64,000 nt of DNA. Origin: Betaproteobacteria bacterium HGW-Betaproteobacteria-16. Its GTDB lineage: Bacteria > Pseudomonadota > Gammaproteobacteria > Burkholderiales > Burkholderiaceae_C. Position 1 is the first letter of the stretch, and every line of letters begins with the position of its first letter. The position numbers were made by a program, and so were the translations under genes. Positions 54,601-63,972 of the stretch are shown in pieces. The notes beneath the pieces are model-generated. The model saw only the letters and a list, made by a program, of their open reading frames with translations. It made no database searches and had not been told where the DNA came from. The stretch spans positions 1-64,000 of the forward strand of contig PHCQ01000023.1 of the NCBI GenBank assembly GCA_002840835.1, in the 5' to 3' direction.

Positions 54601-56635
54601 TGGTGCCGGGAATGTTCATTTGCCAGACCTGGCCGATGATGTCTTCCAGCTGTGCCGCAGCGAGCCAGCACGCCGTGCGCGCCAGATAGGCGTGTACCGC
54701 CACCACCAGCGCAGCGTCCATTGCGGCGCCAGGGGCGGGCGCGGCTGCCGCCTCCACGTTCATGCCTTCAGGCAGCAGGCCTTCGCGATCCAGGGCCGCC
54801 AGCAGGGCAGACCGGTCGCGCTCGCGCTCCCGAAGCAGGCGCTCATGGTCGGCGGCTTCGGGTATGAAATTCAGGCGGTGCTGGGTTTCAATGTCTGCTC
54901 CGATCCAGAAGCCAGCCAGCGTGGGCAGGTCGTGTGTGCTCACCACGGAAATGGCCTGACGCAACCAGTCGTCCGGGGTTCGGAAGCCGCCGTCTGCGCC
55001 TCGTTCGAACCACAAGGGCCGGTACGACAGCATCGTGCGCTGCGCCATGGCGTCTCGCATCGCGGGTGGCACATTGCCCAGGTCTTCACCGATCACCACG
55101 CAGCGGTGGCGGTGGCTCTCCACCGCCACGATGGCCAGCAAGGCCTCGTGCGGGTAATTCACGTAGGTGCCGCCTTCGGGCGTGTTCCAGAACAGGCGCA
55201 TGAGCGCCATGACGTGGTCCATGCGCAAGGCACCTGCATGGCGCATGACGCAGCCCAGCAGATCGATAAAGGGCTGGAACCGGGCGGCGGCCAGTGCCAG
55301 AGGGTTCACCGGAGGCAGCCCCCAGTCCTGTCCCATGCGGTTCAGCGGATCGGGCGGCGCGCCCACGTGGACGCCTCTGGCATACAGGTCGCGCAGCGTC
55401 CAGGTCTCGGAGCCGCCTTCGTTGGCGCCCACGGCCAGATCGCAGTAGAGGCCCATGGGCATCACGCTGCGGGCATGGGCTTGTGCCTGCGCGAGTTGTT
55501 CATGCGCCAGCCACTGCAACCAGTAGCGGTAGTGCACTTCGTCGGCGTGCTCGCGCTCGAACGCCTGCACCGCGGCGCTGTCGTGTTGCTGAAGCTCGGG
55601 CGGCCAGGCAGGCCAGCCCCACACGGATGGATCGGCAGCGTGAAGCGTGTGCTGAATCGCTTCCCAGGCAGCGTGGCGGCCCAGCGTGCCGGCGTGCTGG
55701 GCCATGAAGCGCGTGAACGCCTTCTTGCGTGTAGCCGCCTCGCCGGTGCTCGCCGCATTGAAGTGTGCCCACAACAGACGCAACACAGCCTGCTTGGCCA
55801 TTGCTACTTCGTTGTACTGCACATCGGTTGCCGAGCGCAACGCGTTCAACTGGCGTTGAAACTCGGCGCTGTGCACCAGTGCCTGCGCGACCTCGCACAC
55901 AGCGAACTCCGGCACCTCGGTCACATCGATGAACAGGCCATTGAGTGCCAGGCGGCTGCAGGGGCTGTAGGGGGTGGCAGCGTCCGGCTGGTGTGCAAAC
56001 AGCGCATGCAATGGGCTGAGACCGATGAATGCAGCACCCTGCGCGGCAGCCATGTCCACCAGCATGCGCAGATCGGTGAAATCGCCGATGCCCCAGTTGC
56101 GTTCGGATCGCAGCGCGTATAGCTGCACACTCACGCCCCACCAGCGATCGCCTTCTCGCAATGGCGACGGTGTCCAGCAGGTGGCGGGCGCGACGATGAC
56201 CTGCGTGGTGCCGGAGGCCATGCGCAGCAGGTAATAGCCCGCCGGCAGCGAGGCCGGCAGATCTGCGTGGGGGGAATCGCCTGCGCACACGGCGGCGCCA
56301 CGCTGACCGAGCAACTGCCAGGGCCCCCCACCGGTCTCCACATGGGCCGACTGCCCCTGGGTCAACAGCAAGGGCCCGGGTCCGGGGGAGGTGGGGCCGA
56401 TGGCATCGAGCACACGTTGCAGCACCGCGGGCTGCACTTCCAGGCTCTCGCCCCAGAAACTGGTGTACGAGGTGGCCACGCCCGCAGCAGCGGCGCGTTC
56501 GGTCAGATCTGCGCTCACTGGGGTACCTTCGTCCTGCGCGGCGACCGCCAAGGCCCCCACGCTCGTCACTTCGTGTACTTCGCTGCCCCCCGAAGGGGTG
56601 CGAGCTTGCTTGGGGCGGCCCGGCGCTGCGCTCAT
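51602..56635 (-). CDS. MalQ-TreY fusion: 4-alpha-glucanotransferase/maltooligosyl trehalose synthase
   Basis: The 1,677-residue protein contains two complete GH families. Residues about 40-715 are MalQ (GH77): nucleophile region RMDHVMAL, acid VIGEDLGNVP and STHDLPTLAGFW. Residues 725-1677 are TreY (GH13): TYRMQFHAGHTF, LRVDHPDGL, VVEKILADHE and STHDSKRSED. MalQ rearranges malto-oligosaccharides; TreY turns their reducing end into a trehalosyl unit, which TreZ, encoded next to it, releases. The start overlaps the treZ stop (ATGA). The first 29 or so residues are encoded by an intergenic repeat. In most bacteria the two are separate genes. Confidence 0.9.
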   Translation of the reverse strand: MSAAPGRPKQARTPSGGSEVHEVTSVGALAVAAQDEGTPVSADLTERAAAAGVATSYTSFWGESLEVQPAVLQRVLDAIGPTSPGPGPLLLTQGQSAHVETGGGPWQLLGQRGAAVCAGDSPHADLPASLPAGYYLLRMASGTTQVIVAPATCWTPSPLREGDRWWGVSVQLYALRSERNWGIGDFTDLRMLVDMAAAQGAAFIGLSPLHALFAHQPDAATPYSPCSRLALNGLFIDVTEVPEFAVCEVAQALVHSAEFQRQLNALRSATDVQYNEVAMAKQAVLRLLWAHFNAASTGEAATRKKAFTRFMAQHAGTLGRHAAWEAIQHTLHAADPSVWGWPAWPPELQQHDSAAVQAFEREHADEVHYRYWLQWLAHEQLAQAQAHARSVMPMGLYCDLAVGANEGGSETWTLRDLYARGVHVGAPPDPLNRMGQDWGLPPVNPLALAAARFQPFIDLLGCVMRHAGALRMDHVMALMRLFWNTPEGGTYVNYPHEALLAIVAVESHRHRCVVIGEDLGNVPPAMRDAMAQRTMLSYRPLWFERGADGGFRTPDDWLRQAISVVSTHDLPTLAGFWIGADIETQHRLNFIPEAADHERLLRERERDRSALLAALDREGLLPEGMNVEAAAAPAPGAAMDAALVVAVHAYLARTACWLAAAQLEDIIGQVWQMNIPGTTETQHPNWRRRVGISLEELSAWPVWNEVAAAMRRERGGDLPALDTADIPLATYRMQFHAGHTFEHAREAVPYLAALGVSHLYSSPYLKARPGSTHGYDVTDPTVLNPEVGSEATHAALCAALSTHGMGQLLDIVPNHMAVLEARNPWWEEVLEHGEAATHARTFDIEWQPAAPEMRGRLLLPILGDHYGRVLEAGALQLRFDADAGQIAVHHWEHRAPIDPCDYPAVLSAVPAPAGASEAALAEVAQLLEAFGNLAPRDTADVQARESRLRETPVLRQRLADLAKANEWLQSWITNALKQLNGKPDDPGSVDELDELLSRQAYRLADWRVAGDDINYRRFFDINALAALRMEDSAVFEATHQRVLGWLAEGKITGLRVDHPDGLSRPTAYFRRLQRRYAELTRAAGGKPRALYLVVEKILADHEQLPPAWPVHGGTGYRFSSLVNGLFVDARAEAAFEQAYEAFTGDTSTFEETVYACKKLVIDDAFAADLDWLANTLHRITRADRTTCDFTRNRLRSALVEIAAAFPVYRTYVGADTFEASETDRKHVAWALAAARRRLGLTEAGLLQSLEPILLGVPGPAQALRDHFVERWQQFTSPVMAKSVEDTAFYRHMRLASLNDVGSEPRRFGVSAAAFHAASAQRARYRPHWLLATSTHDSKRSEDTRARLNVLSEMPAEWANAVRELDAIGQRFVSQVDDTAAPSAPDRWTLFQALVGIWPAAGATPQERVALLERTQQFMRKAMREAKRDSNWLNPNEAYEAPVESYIARVLALESFIQRLESLVRDVAPLGFRNSLAQLALKMTVPGVPDIYQGCEQWNFRLVDPDNRQPVDFPAMAADLESTRHMVGPGQWPTPQQWLDLLPECPGGQLKQLVTWRLLALRRAKPALFRDGLYLPLPVEGGAAEHVLAFARLHEGQALVVAVARLLHGLPSQGWGDTTLHVSATHPVLARTSQWRNWMTGQVLPCGEEGIGAQALFGDVGPRGGCLPFAVLVQERPT
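56547..56635 (-). repeat. Repeat-derived start of the MalQ-TreY gene
   Basis: CCCCCCGAAGGGG and GGGGCGGCCCGGCGCTGCG resemble the GC-rich intergenic repeats of this genome. Here they lie inside the reading frame and encode the first 30 or so residues of the MalQ-TreY protein, before MalQ similarity begins. Confidence 0.5.
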
Positions 56636-58446
56636 GCAGGCTCCCAGGTGCGCCAATACGCGGACCAGGCCGGCCAGGCGATGACCTGCGCCTCCCGATT
56701 GAGCGCGAACACCGTCTGCTGTTTGCCGCCGGGTTCTTTCGCGGTGTTGTCCACCGGTTGCGCACCCAGGTTGATGTCCAGCCACAGTTCGGGCCCGTTG
56801 ATGTAGCGCCAGCGCACATGCAGGCCCGTGGCACCCACCTTGCGTGCCAGATGGCCACCGGTGCGCAACTGCGTCTGGCGCGGTGCGATCCACTGGCGGC
56901 GTGCCTGCAACGCCGCGCGCACAAGCGCCTGGCGCGCCAGGCCCTGCGGCTCCGAAGCTCGCGCCCAGGGCAGCACGCTGGCTTGCAAGGTCTCCAGCGA
57001 GCAGGGGTCAGGCAGGGCCAACCCATCGCTTTCACTGTGGCAAAACTCCCGCCGGCGGCCTTGGCGCACGGCTTCGCGCAACTCGCCTTCCCAATCGGCG
57101 AAATACAGAAACGGTGTGTCGGCTGCGAAGTCGTCGCCCTGGAACAGCATGGGGGTCGAGGGCGAGAGCAGCATCAACAGCAGAGCGGGCTCAATGGCGT
57201 GTGGTGGCACCAGCCGGTCAAGACGCTCGCCAAAAGCGCGATTGCCGCTCTGGTCGTGGTTGTGTATGCAGTTCACCATGGCTGGCAGCGGCTGCGCCGG
57301 CGCAGGCACGCAGGAAGCTCGACGCCCGCTCGCCAGCCGCGGGGTTTCCTTGAAGATGAAGCCATGCGTGAGTGCGCGCGAGAGCAGATCCAGCGGGTCA
57401 CCGGCGTAGTCGCCGTAGTAGCCATGTTCTTCGCCCGTGAGCCACACGTGCAGGGCGTGGTGGAAGTCGTCGTTCCATTGCGCGTCGAAGCGCCCGGGCT
57501 GCGGCGTGGCGGCCAGCCGGCGGCGTTCATTGTTTTCGTTTTCCAGGATGAGGTGCACATGCCGCCCCGTGGTGTTCTCGCGCACGCGCAGCGACAACTC
57601 GTCGATCACATCAGAAGAGTTGCTGTCCACGATGGCGTGAACAGCGTCCAGGCGCAGCCCGTCGAAACGGAATTCGTTCAGCCAGTACATCGCGTTGTGC
57701 ACGAAGAAGTCGCGCACGGTGCCGCTGCCCACACCATCGAAGTTGAGTGCCGCGCCCCAGGGGCTTTCGTTTGTCTTGGAAAAGAACTGCGGGGCATACG
57801 CACCCAGGTAGTTGTCTTGTGGCCCGAAGTGGTTGTAGACCACGTCCAGAAACACCATCAGGCCCAGACGGTGCGCGGCCTGAATCAGCGCCTTGAGCTC
57901 GTCCGGCTCGCCGTAGGCGGTGTGTGGCGCGAACGGCAGCACGCCGTCATAGCCCCAGCCGTAGCGTCCGGGGAACGCCGCTACCGGCATGAGTTCGATG
58001 GCGGTCACGCCCAGCTCGGCCAGGTAAGACAGGCGTTCTTGCGCCGCGGCGAACGTGCCCTCGGTCGTGAAGGTGCCCACATGAAGCTCGTAAATCACGG
58101 CCTCATGCCAGGGACGGCCCTGCCAGCCTTCGTCCCATTCAAACGCATGGGGCGCTGTGACCCGGCTGGGCCCTTGTGGCCCGTCGGGGTTGTGGCGCGA
58201 TGCCGGGTCGGGCACCCGCTGGCCATCGTTGACCTCCCAGACATAGCGGGTGTCGGCGCCAGCTTGCGCCACCTGGCAGTGCCAGTGGCCGTCATCGCCG
58301 CGTTGCGCGAGCTGTCGATTTTCAGCGCCGCCGGGCGCCCAGTGAATCAGCGCCGGGGCGCGCGCGGCGGGGGCCCAGAGCCGGAACTTGGCGCCGCCTG
58401 CGGGATTCAGGGTGGAGCCGAAGGGCATGTGGTGCTGGTGTTTCAT
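56632..58446 (-). CDS. treZ: Malto-oligosyltrehalose trehalohydrolase
   Basis: The 604-residue GH13 enzyme releases trehalose from the chain end made by TreY. A CBM48 N-terminal domain (FRLWAPAA) precedes the barrel: [56 protein letters not shown] and NCIHNHDQSGNRAFGERL. The start overlaps the glgX stop (ATGA) and the end overlaps malQ-treY (ATGA). Confidence 0.94.
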   Translation of the reverse strand: MKHQHHMPFGSTLNPAGGAKFRLWAPAARAPALIHWAPGGAENRQLAQRGDDGHWHCQVAQAGADTRYVWEVNDGQRVPDPASRHNPDGPQGPSRVTAPHAFEWDEGWQGRPWHEAVIYELHVGTFTTEGTFAAAQERLSYLAELGVTAIELMPVAAFPGRYGWGYDGVLPFAPHTAYGEPDELKALIQAAHRLGLMVFLDVVYNHFGPQDNYLGAYAPQFFSKTNESPWGAALNFDGVGSGTVRDFFVHNAMYWLNEFRFDGLRLDAVHAIVDSNSSDVIDELSLRVRENTTGRHVHLILENENNERRRLAATPQPGRFDAQWNDDFHHALHVWLTGEEHGYYGDYAGDPLDLLSRALTHGFIFKETPRLASGRRASCVPAPAQPLPAMVNCIHNHDQSGNRAFGERLDRLVPPHAIEPALLLMLLSPSTPMLFQGDDFAADTPFLYFADWEGELREAVRQGRRREFCHSESDGLALPDPCSLETLQASVLPWARASEPQGLARQALVRAALQARRQWIAPRQTQLRTGGHLARKVGATGLHVRWRYINGPELWLDINLGAQPVDNTAKEPGGKQQTVFALNREAQVIAWPAWSAYWRTWEPA

Positions 58447-60578
58447 GTGTGCTCCTGTGTGGTGGCGGTCAGCACAGCCATGGAATGTGGAATCAGGTTG
58501 AAGTGCTCGCCCGACATGACCGCTTCGTCGTCCGGAGGCATGGAGGCGCTGCGCGTGTCCACCCGGGCGATCCAGCGTCGGGCTGGTTCCTCGTGCGGCA
58601 GGGTGAAAAGCGATTCTTCGGACGTGGCGTTGAGCAACAGCAGCACCGCTTGTGGTTCGGTCTCGCTTTCAAACAGAGCGGCCACGCAGCGCACCTGGGG
58701 GTCTTCCCATTCCGGGTCGGTCATGGGCAGGCCCCATACGCTGAACCAATGCACGGCGGAACCAGGCTGGTCGTCTGCGGTGTCCCACGACCAGGACTTC
58801 AGGCGCAGCACCCCGAGCTCTTTGCGCAGCGACACCAGGGCGCGCACAAACCCGAGCTGCGCGGCGTTCTTCTCCGCCAGGCTCCAGTCGACCCAGCTGA
58901 TGGCGTTGTCCTGGCAGTAGCCGTTGTTGTTGCCACCCTGCGTGCGGGCAAATTCATCGCCTGCCAGCAGCAGTGGTACGCCATGCGAGCAGAAGAGCGA
59001 GGTCAGGTAGTTGCGCATCTGTCGCTCGCGCAGCTCGGTGACCTCGGGTTGGTCCGGCGCGGGGCCTTCCACGCCACAGTTCCAGCTGCGGTTGTGTGAC
59101 TCACCGTCCTGGTTGTCTTCGCCGTTCGCCTCGTTGTGCCTGTCGTTGTAGCTCACCAGATCGTTGAGGGTGAAGCCGTCGTGCACGGTGATGAAGTTCA
59201 CGCTGCTCCAGGGCGCGCGCCTTTGCGGCGCCAGCATGTCTGCAGACCCACACAGGCAGGCGGCGAATGCGGGCAGGCTGCTGTCGGTGTTGCGCCAGTA
59301 GTCGCGCATGGCGTCGCGGTAGCGCCCGTTCCATTCCTGCCAGCCACAGGGAAAGCCGCCCACCTGGTAGCCGTTCGGCCCCAGATCCCAGGGTTCGGCA
59401 ATCAGCTTGACGGTGGAGAGCACCGGGTCCTGCGCAATCGCGCAAAAGAATGGCGAGCGATGGTCGAAGCGGCCTGATGCGTCGCGGCCGAGCGCGGTGG
59501 CCAGGTCGAAACGGAAGCCGTCCACATGCATCTCCAACACCCAGTAGCGCAAGCTGTCGAGCACCAGCCGCAAGGCGGGCGGGCTGCTGGTGTCGATCGT
59601 GTTGCCCGTGCCGGTGAAGTCGGTGAAGAAGCGAGGCTGCTCTTCCAGGCGGTAATAGGTCCGGTTGTCGATGCCTTTGAGCGAGAGCGTGGGTCCCAGG
59701 TGGTTGCCCTCACCGGTGTGGTTGTAGACCACGTCGAGAATCACCTCCAGCCCCGCCGCGTGCAAGGCCTTGACCATGCCCTTGAATTCTTCAACCGGGT
59801 TGGCGCCTCCGTAGCGCGGCTCGGGCGCCAGAAAGGCCACCGTGTTGTAGCCCCAGTAGTTGGACAGGCCCTTGTCGATCAGGTGGTTGTCGTCGATGAA
59901 CGCCTGCACCGGGAGCAGCTCCACACTCGTGACACCCAGCGATTGCAGGTGGGCGATCGCAGCGGGGCTGGCAAGCCCGGCGTAGGTGCCCTGCAGCTCG
60001 GCCGGCACACCGGGCATGCCTTGCGTGAAACCCCGCACGTGCAGTTCGTAATACACGGTGTCCTGTGGCGGCCGCCGGGGCGGCTGATCGTCGCCCCAGT
60101 CAAAACGCGTGCAAACCACGCGCGCTTTGGGTGCCTCGGCGCCGTTGTCGGTGTCGTCCAGGGAAAGGTCTTCGTCCTCATGGTCCGTCTGGTAGCCGAA
60201 CTGTCCGGTGTCGCCCCGCACGGTGCGGTCGATGCAGAGGGCATAGGGGTCAAGCAGCAGCTTGGCAGGGTTGAAACGCAGGCCGCCAGCCGGGTCGTGC
60301 GGCCCGTGAACCCGTAGCCCATACAGCTGTCCGGCACGCAGCCCGCTCACATACCCGTGCCAGACGCCGTGCGTGAGGCACGGCAGTTCAAGCCGCTCCA
60401 GCTCGGTGTGCCCGTCGTCTGCAAAAAGGCAAATCTCCACTGCGGTGGCCGTACCCGAATACACCGCGAAGTTCACGCCTTCGCCGGCCAGCGTGGCACC
60501 CAGTGGCCAGGGTTTGCCATCGCTGACGCTCTGGTGTCGGGCGCGTCCTGTGCCAACAATCAATGGGTGGCGGGGCAT
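58443..60578 (-). CDS. glgX: Glycogen debranching enzyme GlgX/TreX, copy 2
   Basis: The 711-residue isoamylase-type GH13 enzyme cuts alpha-1,6 branches to give linear maltodextrin. CBM48 (NFAVYSGTATAVEICLF) and the barrel motifs [38 protein letters not shown] and FITVHDGFTLNDL are present. It starts at 60578 on the TGATG overlap with the gene before it. A second full paralogue is at 61819-63972. In TreX-TreY-TreZ pathways this enzyme feeds TreY. Confidence 0.93.
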   Translation of the reverse strand: MPRHPLIVGTGRARHQSVSDGKPWPLGATLAGEGVNFAVYSGTATAVEICLFADDGHTELERLELPCLTHGVWHGYVSGLRAGQLYGLRVHGPHDPAGGLRFNPAKLLLDPYALCIDRTVRGDTGQFGYQTDHEDEDLSLDDTDNGAEAPKARVVCTRFDWGDDQPPRRPPQDTVYYELHVRGFTQGMPGVPAELQGTYAGLASPAAIAHLQSLGVTSVELLPVQAFIDDNHLIDKGLSNYWGYNTVAFLAPEPRYGGANPVEEFKGMVKALHAAGLEVILDVVYNHTGEGNHLGPTLSLKGIDNRTYYRLEEQPRFFTDFTGTGNTIDTSSPPALRLVLDSLRYWVLEMHVDGFRFDLATALGRDASGRFDHRSPFFCAIAQDPVLSTVKLIAEPWDLGPNGYQVGGFPCGWQEWNGRYRDAMRDYWRNTDSSLPAFAACLCGSADMLAPQRRAPWSSVNFITVHDGFTLNDLVSYNDRHNEANGEDNQDGESHNRSWNCGVEGPAPDQPEVTELRERQMRNYLTSLFCSHGVPLLLAGDEFARTQGGNNNGYCQDNAISWVDWSLAEKNAAQLGFVRALVSLRKELGVLRLKSWSWDTADDQPGSAVHWFSVWGLPMTDPEWEDPQVRCVAALFESETEPQAVLLLLNATSEESLFTLPHEEPARRWIARVDTRSASMPPDDEAVMSGEHFNLIPHSMAVLTATTQEHT

Positions 60579-61822
60579 CAGGCGTTACCTTCGAGCGCGC
60601 GAAGCGCGAGCAGAAAGGTGGCCGCATTCCAGCTTTGGCCGGCCATGCCCATGGGCTTGAGCGTGCGCCCATGAAACCACTCGGTGAAGCGCCACCCATC
60701 CAGCGCATTCACCTGGGCGAGTCGCGCCATGGCAGACCACGCCTGTTCCCGCATTCCGAGCCGCGCCAGCGCCATGACCCAATAACCCCCAACGAACGGC
60801 CAGATGCCACCGTTGTGGTACTGGTGCACGCTGTTCTGCTGGTGTCGCGCCATGTAGGGCCGCCAGAGCTCGTGCTGGCGCGACAGCGGATGCAGAACCA
60901 CCCGCACCGGGTAGGGGTTGTCCGCGTGCGCCCGGGTGATGGTCTGAACAATGCGGTGGCACTTGGCGTTGTCGGCCAGGCCGTTCAACACGGCCATGAG
61001 GTTGCCGAACACGTCCCCTTCATGGCCAGCCACCGCCAGGTTCACAAAACTGAGGTACAGGCCCGGATCCCGCCGCCCGCGCCGCGCGTAGTGGCGCAAC
61101 AGACGGGCCCGGTGGTACTCGGGCAGGTCGCGCTGAAAGGGATCGAACAGGTGGTTGAAGTGATGGTGCGTGGCCTCGGCGTCAGCCAGCGCAAAGCGCT
61201 GCTTGACGTCGTACCACAGTGCGTTGGTGTAGAGGACGTAGCCCGAGCGCGGCATGATGTCGGCCCAGTCGCTGGCCTCGTTCTGCTGCAGCAGCCTGAA
61301 ACGCTGGTGTTCCTGCGCCAGCAGCCAGGCGATGGCGCGATCGACGCCGGCCTGCCAGCGATCGGGCGACACCCGTCCGGCACGTCGCACGTGGTCCACC
61401 GCAATCAACCACCACAGGGTCGCATCGATGCAGCCGAGGTACCAGAAGTCGGCGTCCTGCCCTTGTGGATCGACGTACTTGGGTATCTGCCCATTCGGCG
61501 CCTGCTGCGCCACGAGCGCATCCAGGCTGGCCACCGCCCCCTCTTCCAGGGCCTCAACACCACTGCCACACATGGCCATGACGCAGATCGCCGCATCGCG
61601 CCCGAAGATGCGGGTGTAGCGGCGCGCCACCGCGGCTTCGGTGCGGCTGGCAGCCAGGATGCCGTGCGGCGTCAGGTTGTCCTGCAACAGCTTCAACGCG
61701 GCGGACGCGCAGGTTTCGATCAGCGGGCGTGAGGACACGTCTGGCAGGTAGGTCATGGGTTTCGAAGTCAACGTCGAGGTGCTGCCACCGGAAATTCTCG
61801 CCACACTGACCGCCTCCGTCAT
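60578..61822 (-). CDS. GDE/GH100-like alpha-glucosidase
   Basis: The 414-residue protein has an (alpha/alpha)6-barrel pattern: [17 protein letters not shown] (about residues 68-83), [53 protein letters not shown] and [13 protein letters not shown]. This resembles the amylo-alpha-1,6-glucosidase half of glycogen debranching enzymes and neutral invertases of family GH100. Its place between two glgX genes argues for an alpha-glucan substrate, perhaps short branch stubs. Exact activity is not known. Confidence 0.78.
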   Translation of the reverse strand: MTEAVSVARISGGSTSTLTSKPMTYLPDVSSRPLIETCASAALKLLQDNLTPHGILAASRTEAAVARRYTRIFGRDAAICVMAMCGSGVEALEEGAVASLDALVAQQAPNGQIPKYVDPQGQDADFWYLGCIDATLWWLIAVDHVRRAGRVSPDRWQAGVDRAIAWLLAQEHQRFRLLQQNEASDWADIMPRSGYVLYTNALWYDVKQRFALADAEATHHHFNHLFDPFQRDLPEYHRARLLRHYARRGRRDPGLYLSFVNLAVAGHEGDVFGNLMAVLNGLADNAKCHRIVQTITRAHADNPYPVRVVLHPLSRQHELWRPYMARHQQNSVHQYHNGGIWPFVGGYWVMALARLGMREQAWSAMARLAQVNALDGWRFTEWFHGRTLKPMGMAGQSWNAATFLLALRALEGNA

Positions 61823-63972
61823 GGCTTGGGACTCATTTTGAAGCGCACGAGCGCGAGCGATCGCGCGGCCAGGACATAGGGCTCGCCCGTGTTGAAAGGC
61901 GGGTCGGACCTGTCAGCATCCATCGATGTGACGAGCGAGGTGTCGATCAACAATTCGCCCGTCTGCGGGACCAGCCCGGACGGCAGCTCAAACCGCACCT
62001 CGTTGGAGTCGGCGTTGAACATCACCAGAAAGCTGTCGTCACGCACCGCGCGGCCACGCCCGTCCACCTCGTTGAGGCCGTCACCAGAGAGAAAAACCGC
62101 CAGGGCGCGCGCATGGTCTTCCCCCCAGGCCTGCTCACCCATCTCGGTGCCGTTCGGCTGCAGCCAGACGATGTCGCGCACGGTGCTGCCGTGCAGCGGA
62201 CGACCCTGGAAGAAGTCGCGTCGGCGGAACACCGGGTGTGCCGCGCGCAGCGCCATCACGCGTTGCGTGAAGGCCAGCAAGGCACGCTGGTCGTCGCTTT
62301 GTGTCCAGTCGAGCCAGCTGATCTCGTTGTCCTGGCAGTAAGCGTTGTTGTTGCCACGCTGGGTGCGCCCCATCTCGTCGCCGGCCAGCAGCATGGGCAC
62401 GCCCTGGGAGAGCAGCAGCGTGGTGATGAAATTGCGCTGCTGGCGCGCCCTCAGCGCGCGCACGTCGACGTCGTCCGTCGGCCCTTCGATGCCGCAGTTC
62501 CACGAGAGATTGTGACCATGGCCATCCCGGTTCTCTTCGCCGTTGGCTTCGTTGTGCTTGTCGTTGTAGGTCACCACGTCGGCGATGGTGAACCCGTCGT
62601 GGGCGGCAATGAAGTTGATGCTCGCGTACGGTTTGCGGCTGCTGCGGTTGTACAGGTCGCTCGATCCTGTGAGGCGCTGCGCGAATTCGCCGATCACGCC
62701 ACCTTCTCCCTTCCAGTACGCCCGCATGGTGTCGCGGTACTTGTCGTTCCACTCGGCCCAGCCCACGGGAAAATTGCCCACCTGATAGCCGCCGGAGCCC
62801 AGGTCCCAGGGTTCGGCGATCAGCTTGACGCGCGACAGCACAGGGTCCTGGCGCAGGATGTCGAAGAACGCGCTCAACCGATCGACAGCGTGGAGCTCGC
62901 GAGCCAGTGCCGACGCCAGGTCGAAGCGGAAGCCATCGACATGCATCTCGGTGACCCAGTAGCGCAGCGAGTCCATCAACAGTTGCAGCACCCGCGGATG
63001 CTGCATGTTCAGCGTGTTGCCACAACCTGTGAAATCCTGGTAGTGGCGCGGGCTGCCACTGGCCAGGCGGTAGTAGGACGCGTTGTCGATGCCGCGAAAG
63101 GCCAGCGTCGGGCCGAGTTCATTGCCCTCCGCCGTGTGGTTGTAGACCACGTCGAGAATGACTTCGATGCCGGCCTCGTGCAGCGTGCGCACCATGGTCT
63201 TGAACTCGCTGATCTTCCCGCTGGCGCTGTAGCGGTGTTCAGGCGCAAAGTAGCCAATTGTGTTGTAGCCCCAGTAGTTGCGCAGACCGCGTTCGACCAG
63301 ATGTCGATCATCCAGAAAGGAGTGCACCGGCATCAGTTCGACCGTGGTCACGCCGAGGCGTTTGAAATGGTCGACCACGGGGGCGCAGGACAGGCCTGCG
63401 TAGGTGCCACGAAGCTCGGCGGGCACATCGGGGTGGAGCTTGGTGAAGCCGCCCACATGGAGCTCATAGATCACCGTCTCGTGCCAGGGCACGTTGGGCG
63501 GACGGTCGTCCCCCCAGGTGAACGCCGACTCGATGACCTTGCAGCGCGGCAGGTAGGGGGCGCTATCGCGCCGGTCGAACGACAGATCGGCCTGTGCGCT
63601 ACCGACCCGATAGCCGAACAAGGCGTCATGCCAGCGAATGGTGCCGACGATGTTGCGCGCGTAAGGGTCCAGCAGCAGCTTGTTGCCGTTGAAGCGGTGA
63701 CCATCTTGCGGACGGTAGGGCCCATACACGCGATAGCCGTACAACAGCCCCGGTCGTGCCTGGGGCAGGTAGCCGTGGAAAACCTGGTCGGTCTGCTCGC
63801 GCAGGTTCAGGCGGGCGATTTCGTTGCGGCCGCTGGCATCGAACACGCACAGCTCGACCCGTTCGGCCGACTCGGAAAAGAGCGCGAAGTTGACGCCCAT
63901 GCCATCCCAGGTCGCCCCCCTCGGATAAGGTTTCCCGGGCCACAGGGCATCAATGGCAGCGTTGGCGGACAT
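61819..63972 (-). CDS. glgX: Glycogen debranching enzyme GlgX/TreX, copy 1
   Basis: The 717-residue isoamylase-type GH13 enzyme has a CBM48 domain ([18 protein letters not shown]), [43 protein letters not shown] and [18 protein letters not shown]. It overlaps the next gene as ATGA and appears to start on a TGATG overlap with an upstream gene at the window edge. It differs clearly from copy 2 in its N- and C-terminal parts, so it is not a recent duplicate. Confidence 0.93.
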   Translation of the reverse strand: MSANAAIDALWPGKPYPRGATWDGMGVNFALFSESAERVELCVFDASGRNEIARLNLREQTDQVFHGYLPQARPGLLYGYRVYGPYRPQDGHRFNGNKLLLDPYARNIVGTIRWHDALFGYRVGSAQADLSFDRRDSAPYLPRCKVIESAFTWGDDRPPNVPWHETVIYELHVGGFTKLHPDVPAELRGTYAGLSCAPVVDHFKRLGVTTVELMPVHSFLDDRHLVERGLRNYWGYNTIGYFAPEHRYSASGKISEFKTMVRTLHEAGIEVILDVVYNHTAEGNELGPTLAFRGIDNASYYRLASGSPRHYQDFTGCGNTLNMQHPRVLQLLMDSLRYWVTEMHVDGFRFDLASALARELHAVDRLSAFFDILRQDPVLSRVKLIAEPWDLGSGGYQVGNFPVGWAEWNDKYRDTMRAYWKGEGGVIGEFAQRLTGSSDLYNRSSRKPYASINFIAAHDGFTIADVVTYNDKHNEANGEENRDGHGHNLSWNCGIEGPTDDVDVRALRARQQRNFITTLLLSQGVPMLLAGDEMGRTQRGNNNAYCQDNEISWLDWTQSDDQRALLAFTQRVMALRAAHPVFRRRDFFQGRPLHGSTVRDIVWLQPNGTEMGEQAWGEDHARALAVFLSGDGLNEVDGRGRAVRDDSFLVMFNADSNEVRFELPSGLVPQTGELLIDTSLVTSMDADRSDPPFNTGEPYVLAARSLALVRFKMSPKP

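Noticed and set aside
52838-56122. 1,094-codon open frame opposite malQ-treY
   Set aside because: Shadow of the fusion gene in the complementary frame; composition is unlike a real protein and no motif is seen.
56758-58920. 720-codon open frame opposite treZ and glgX
   Set aside because: Shadow frame with no recognisable domain; it runs across the junction of two coupled genes.
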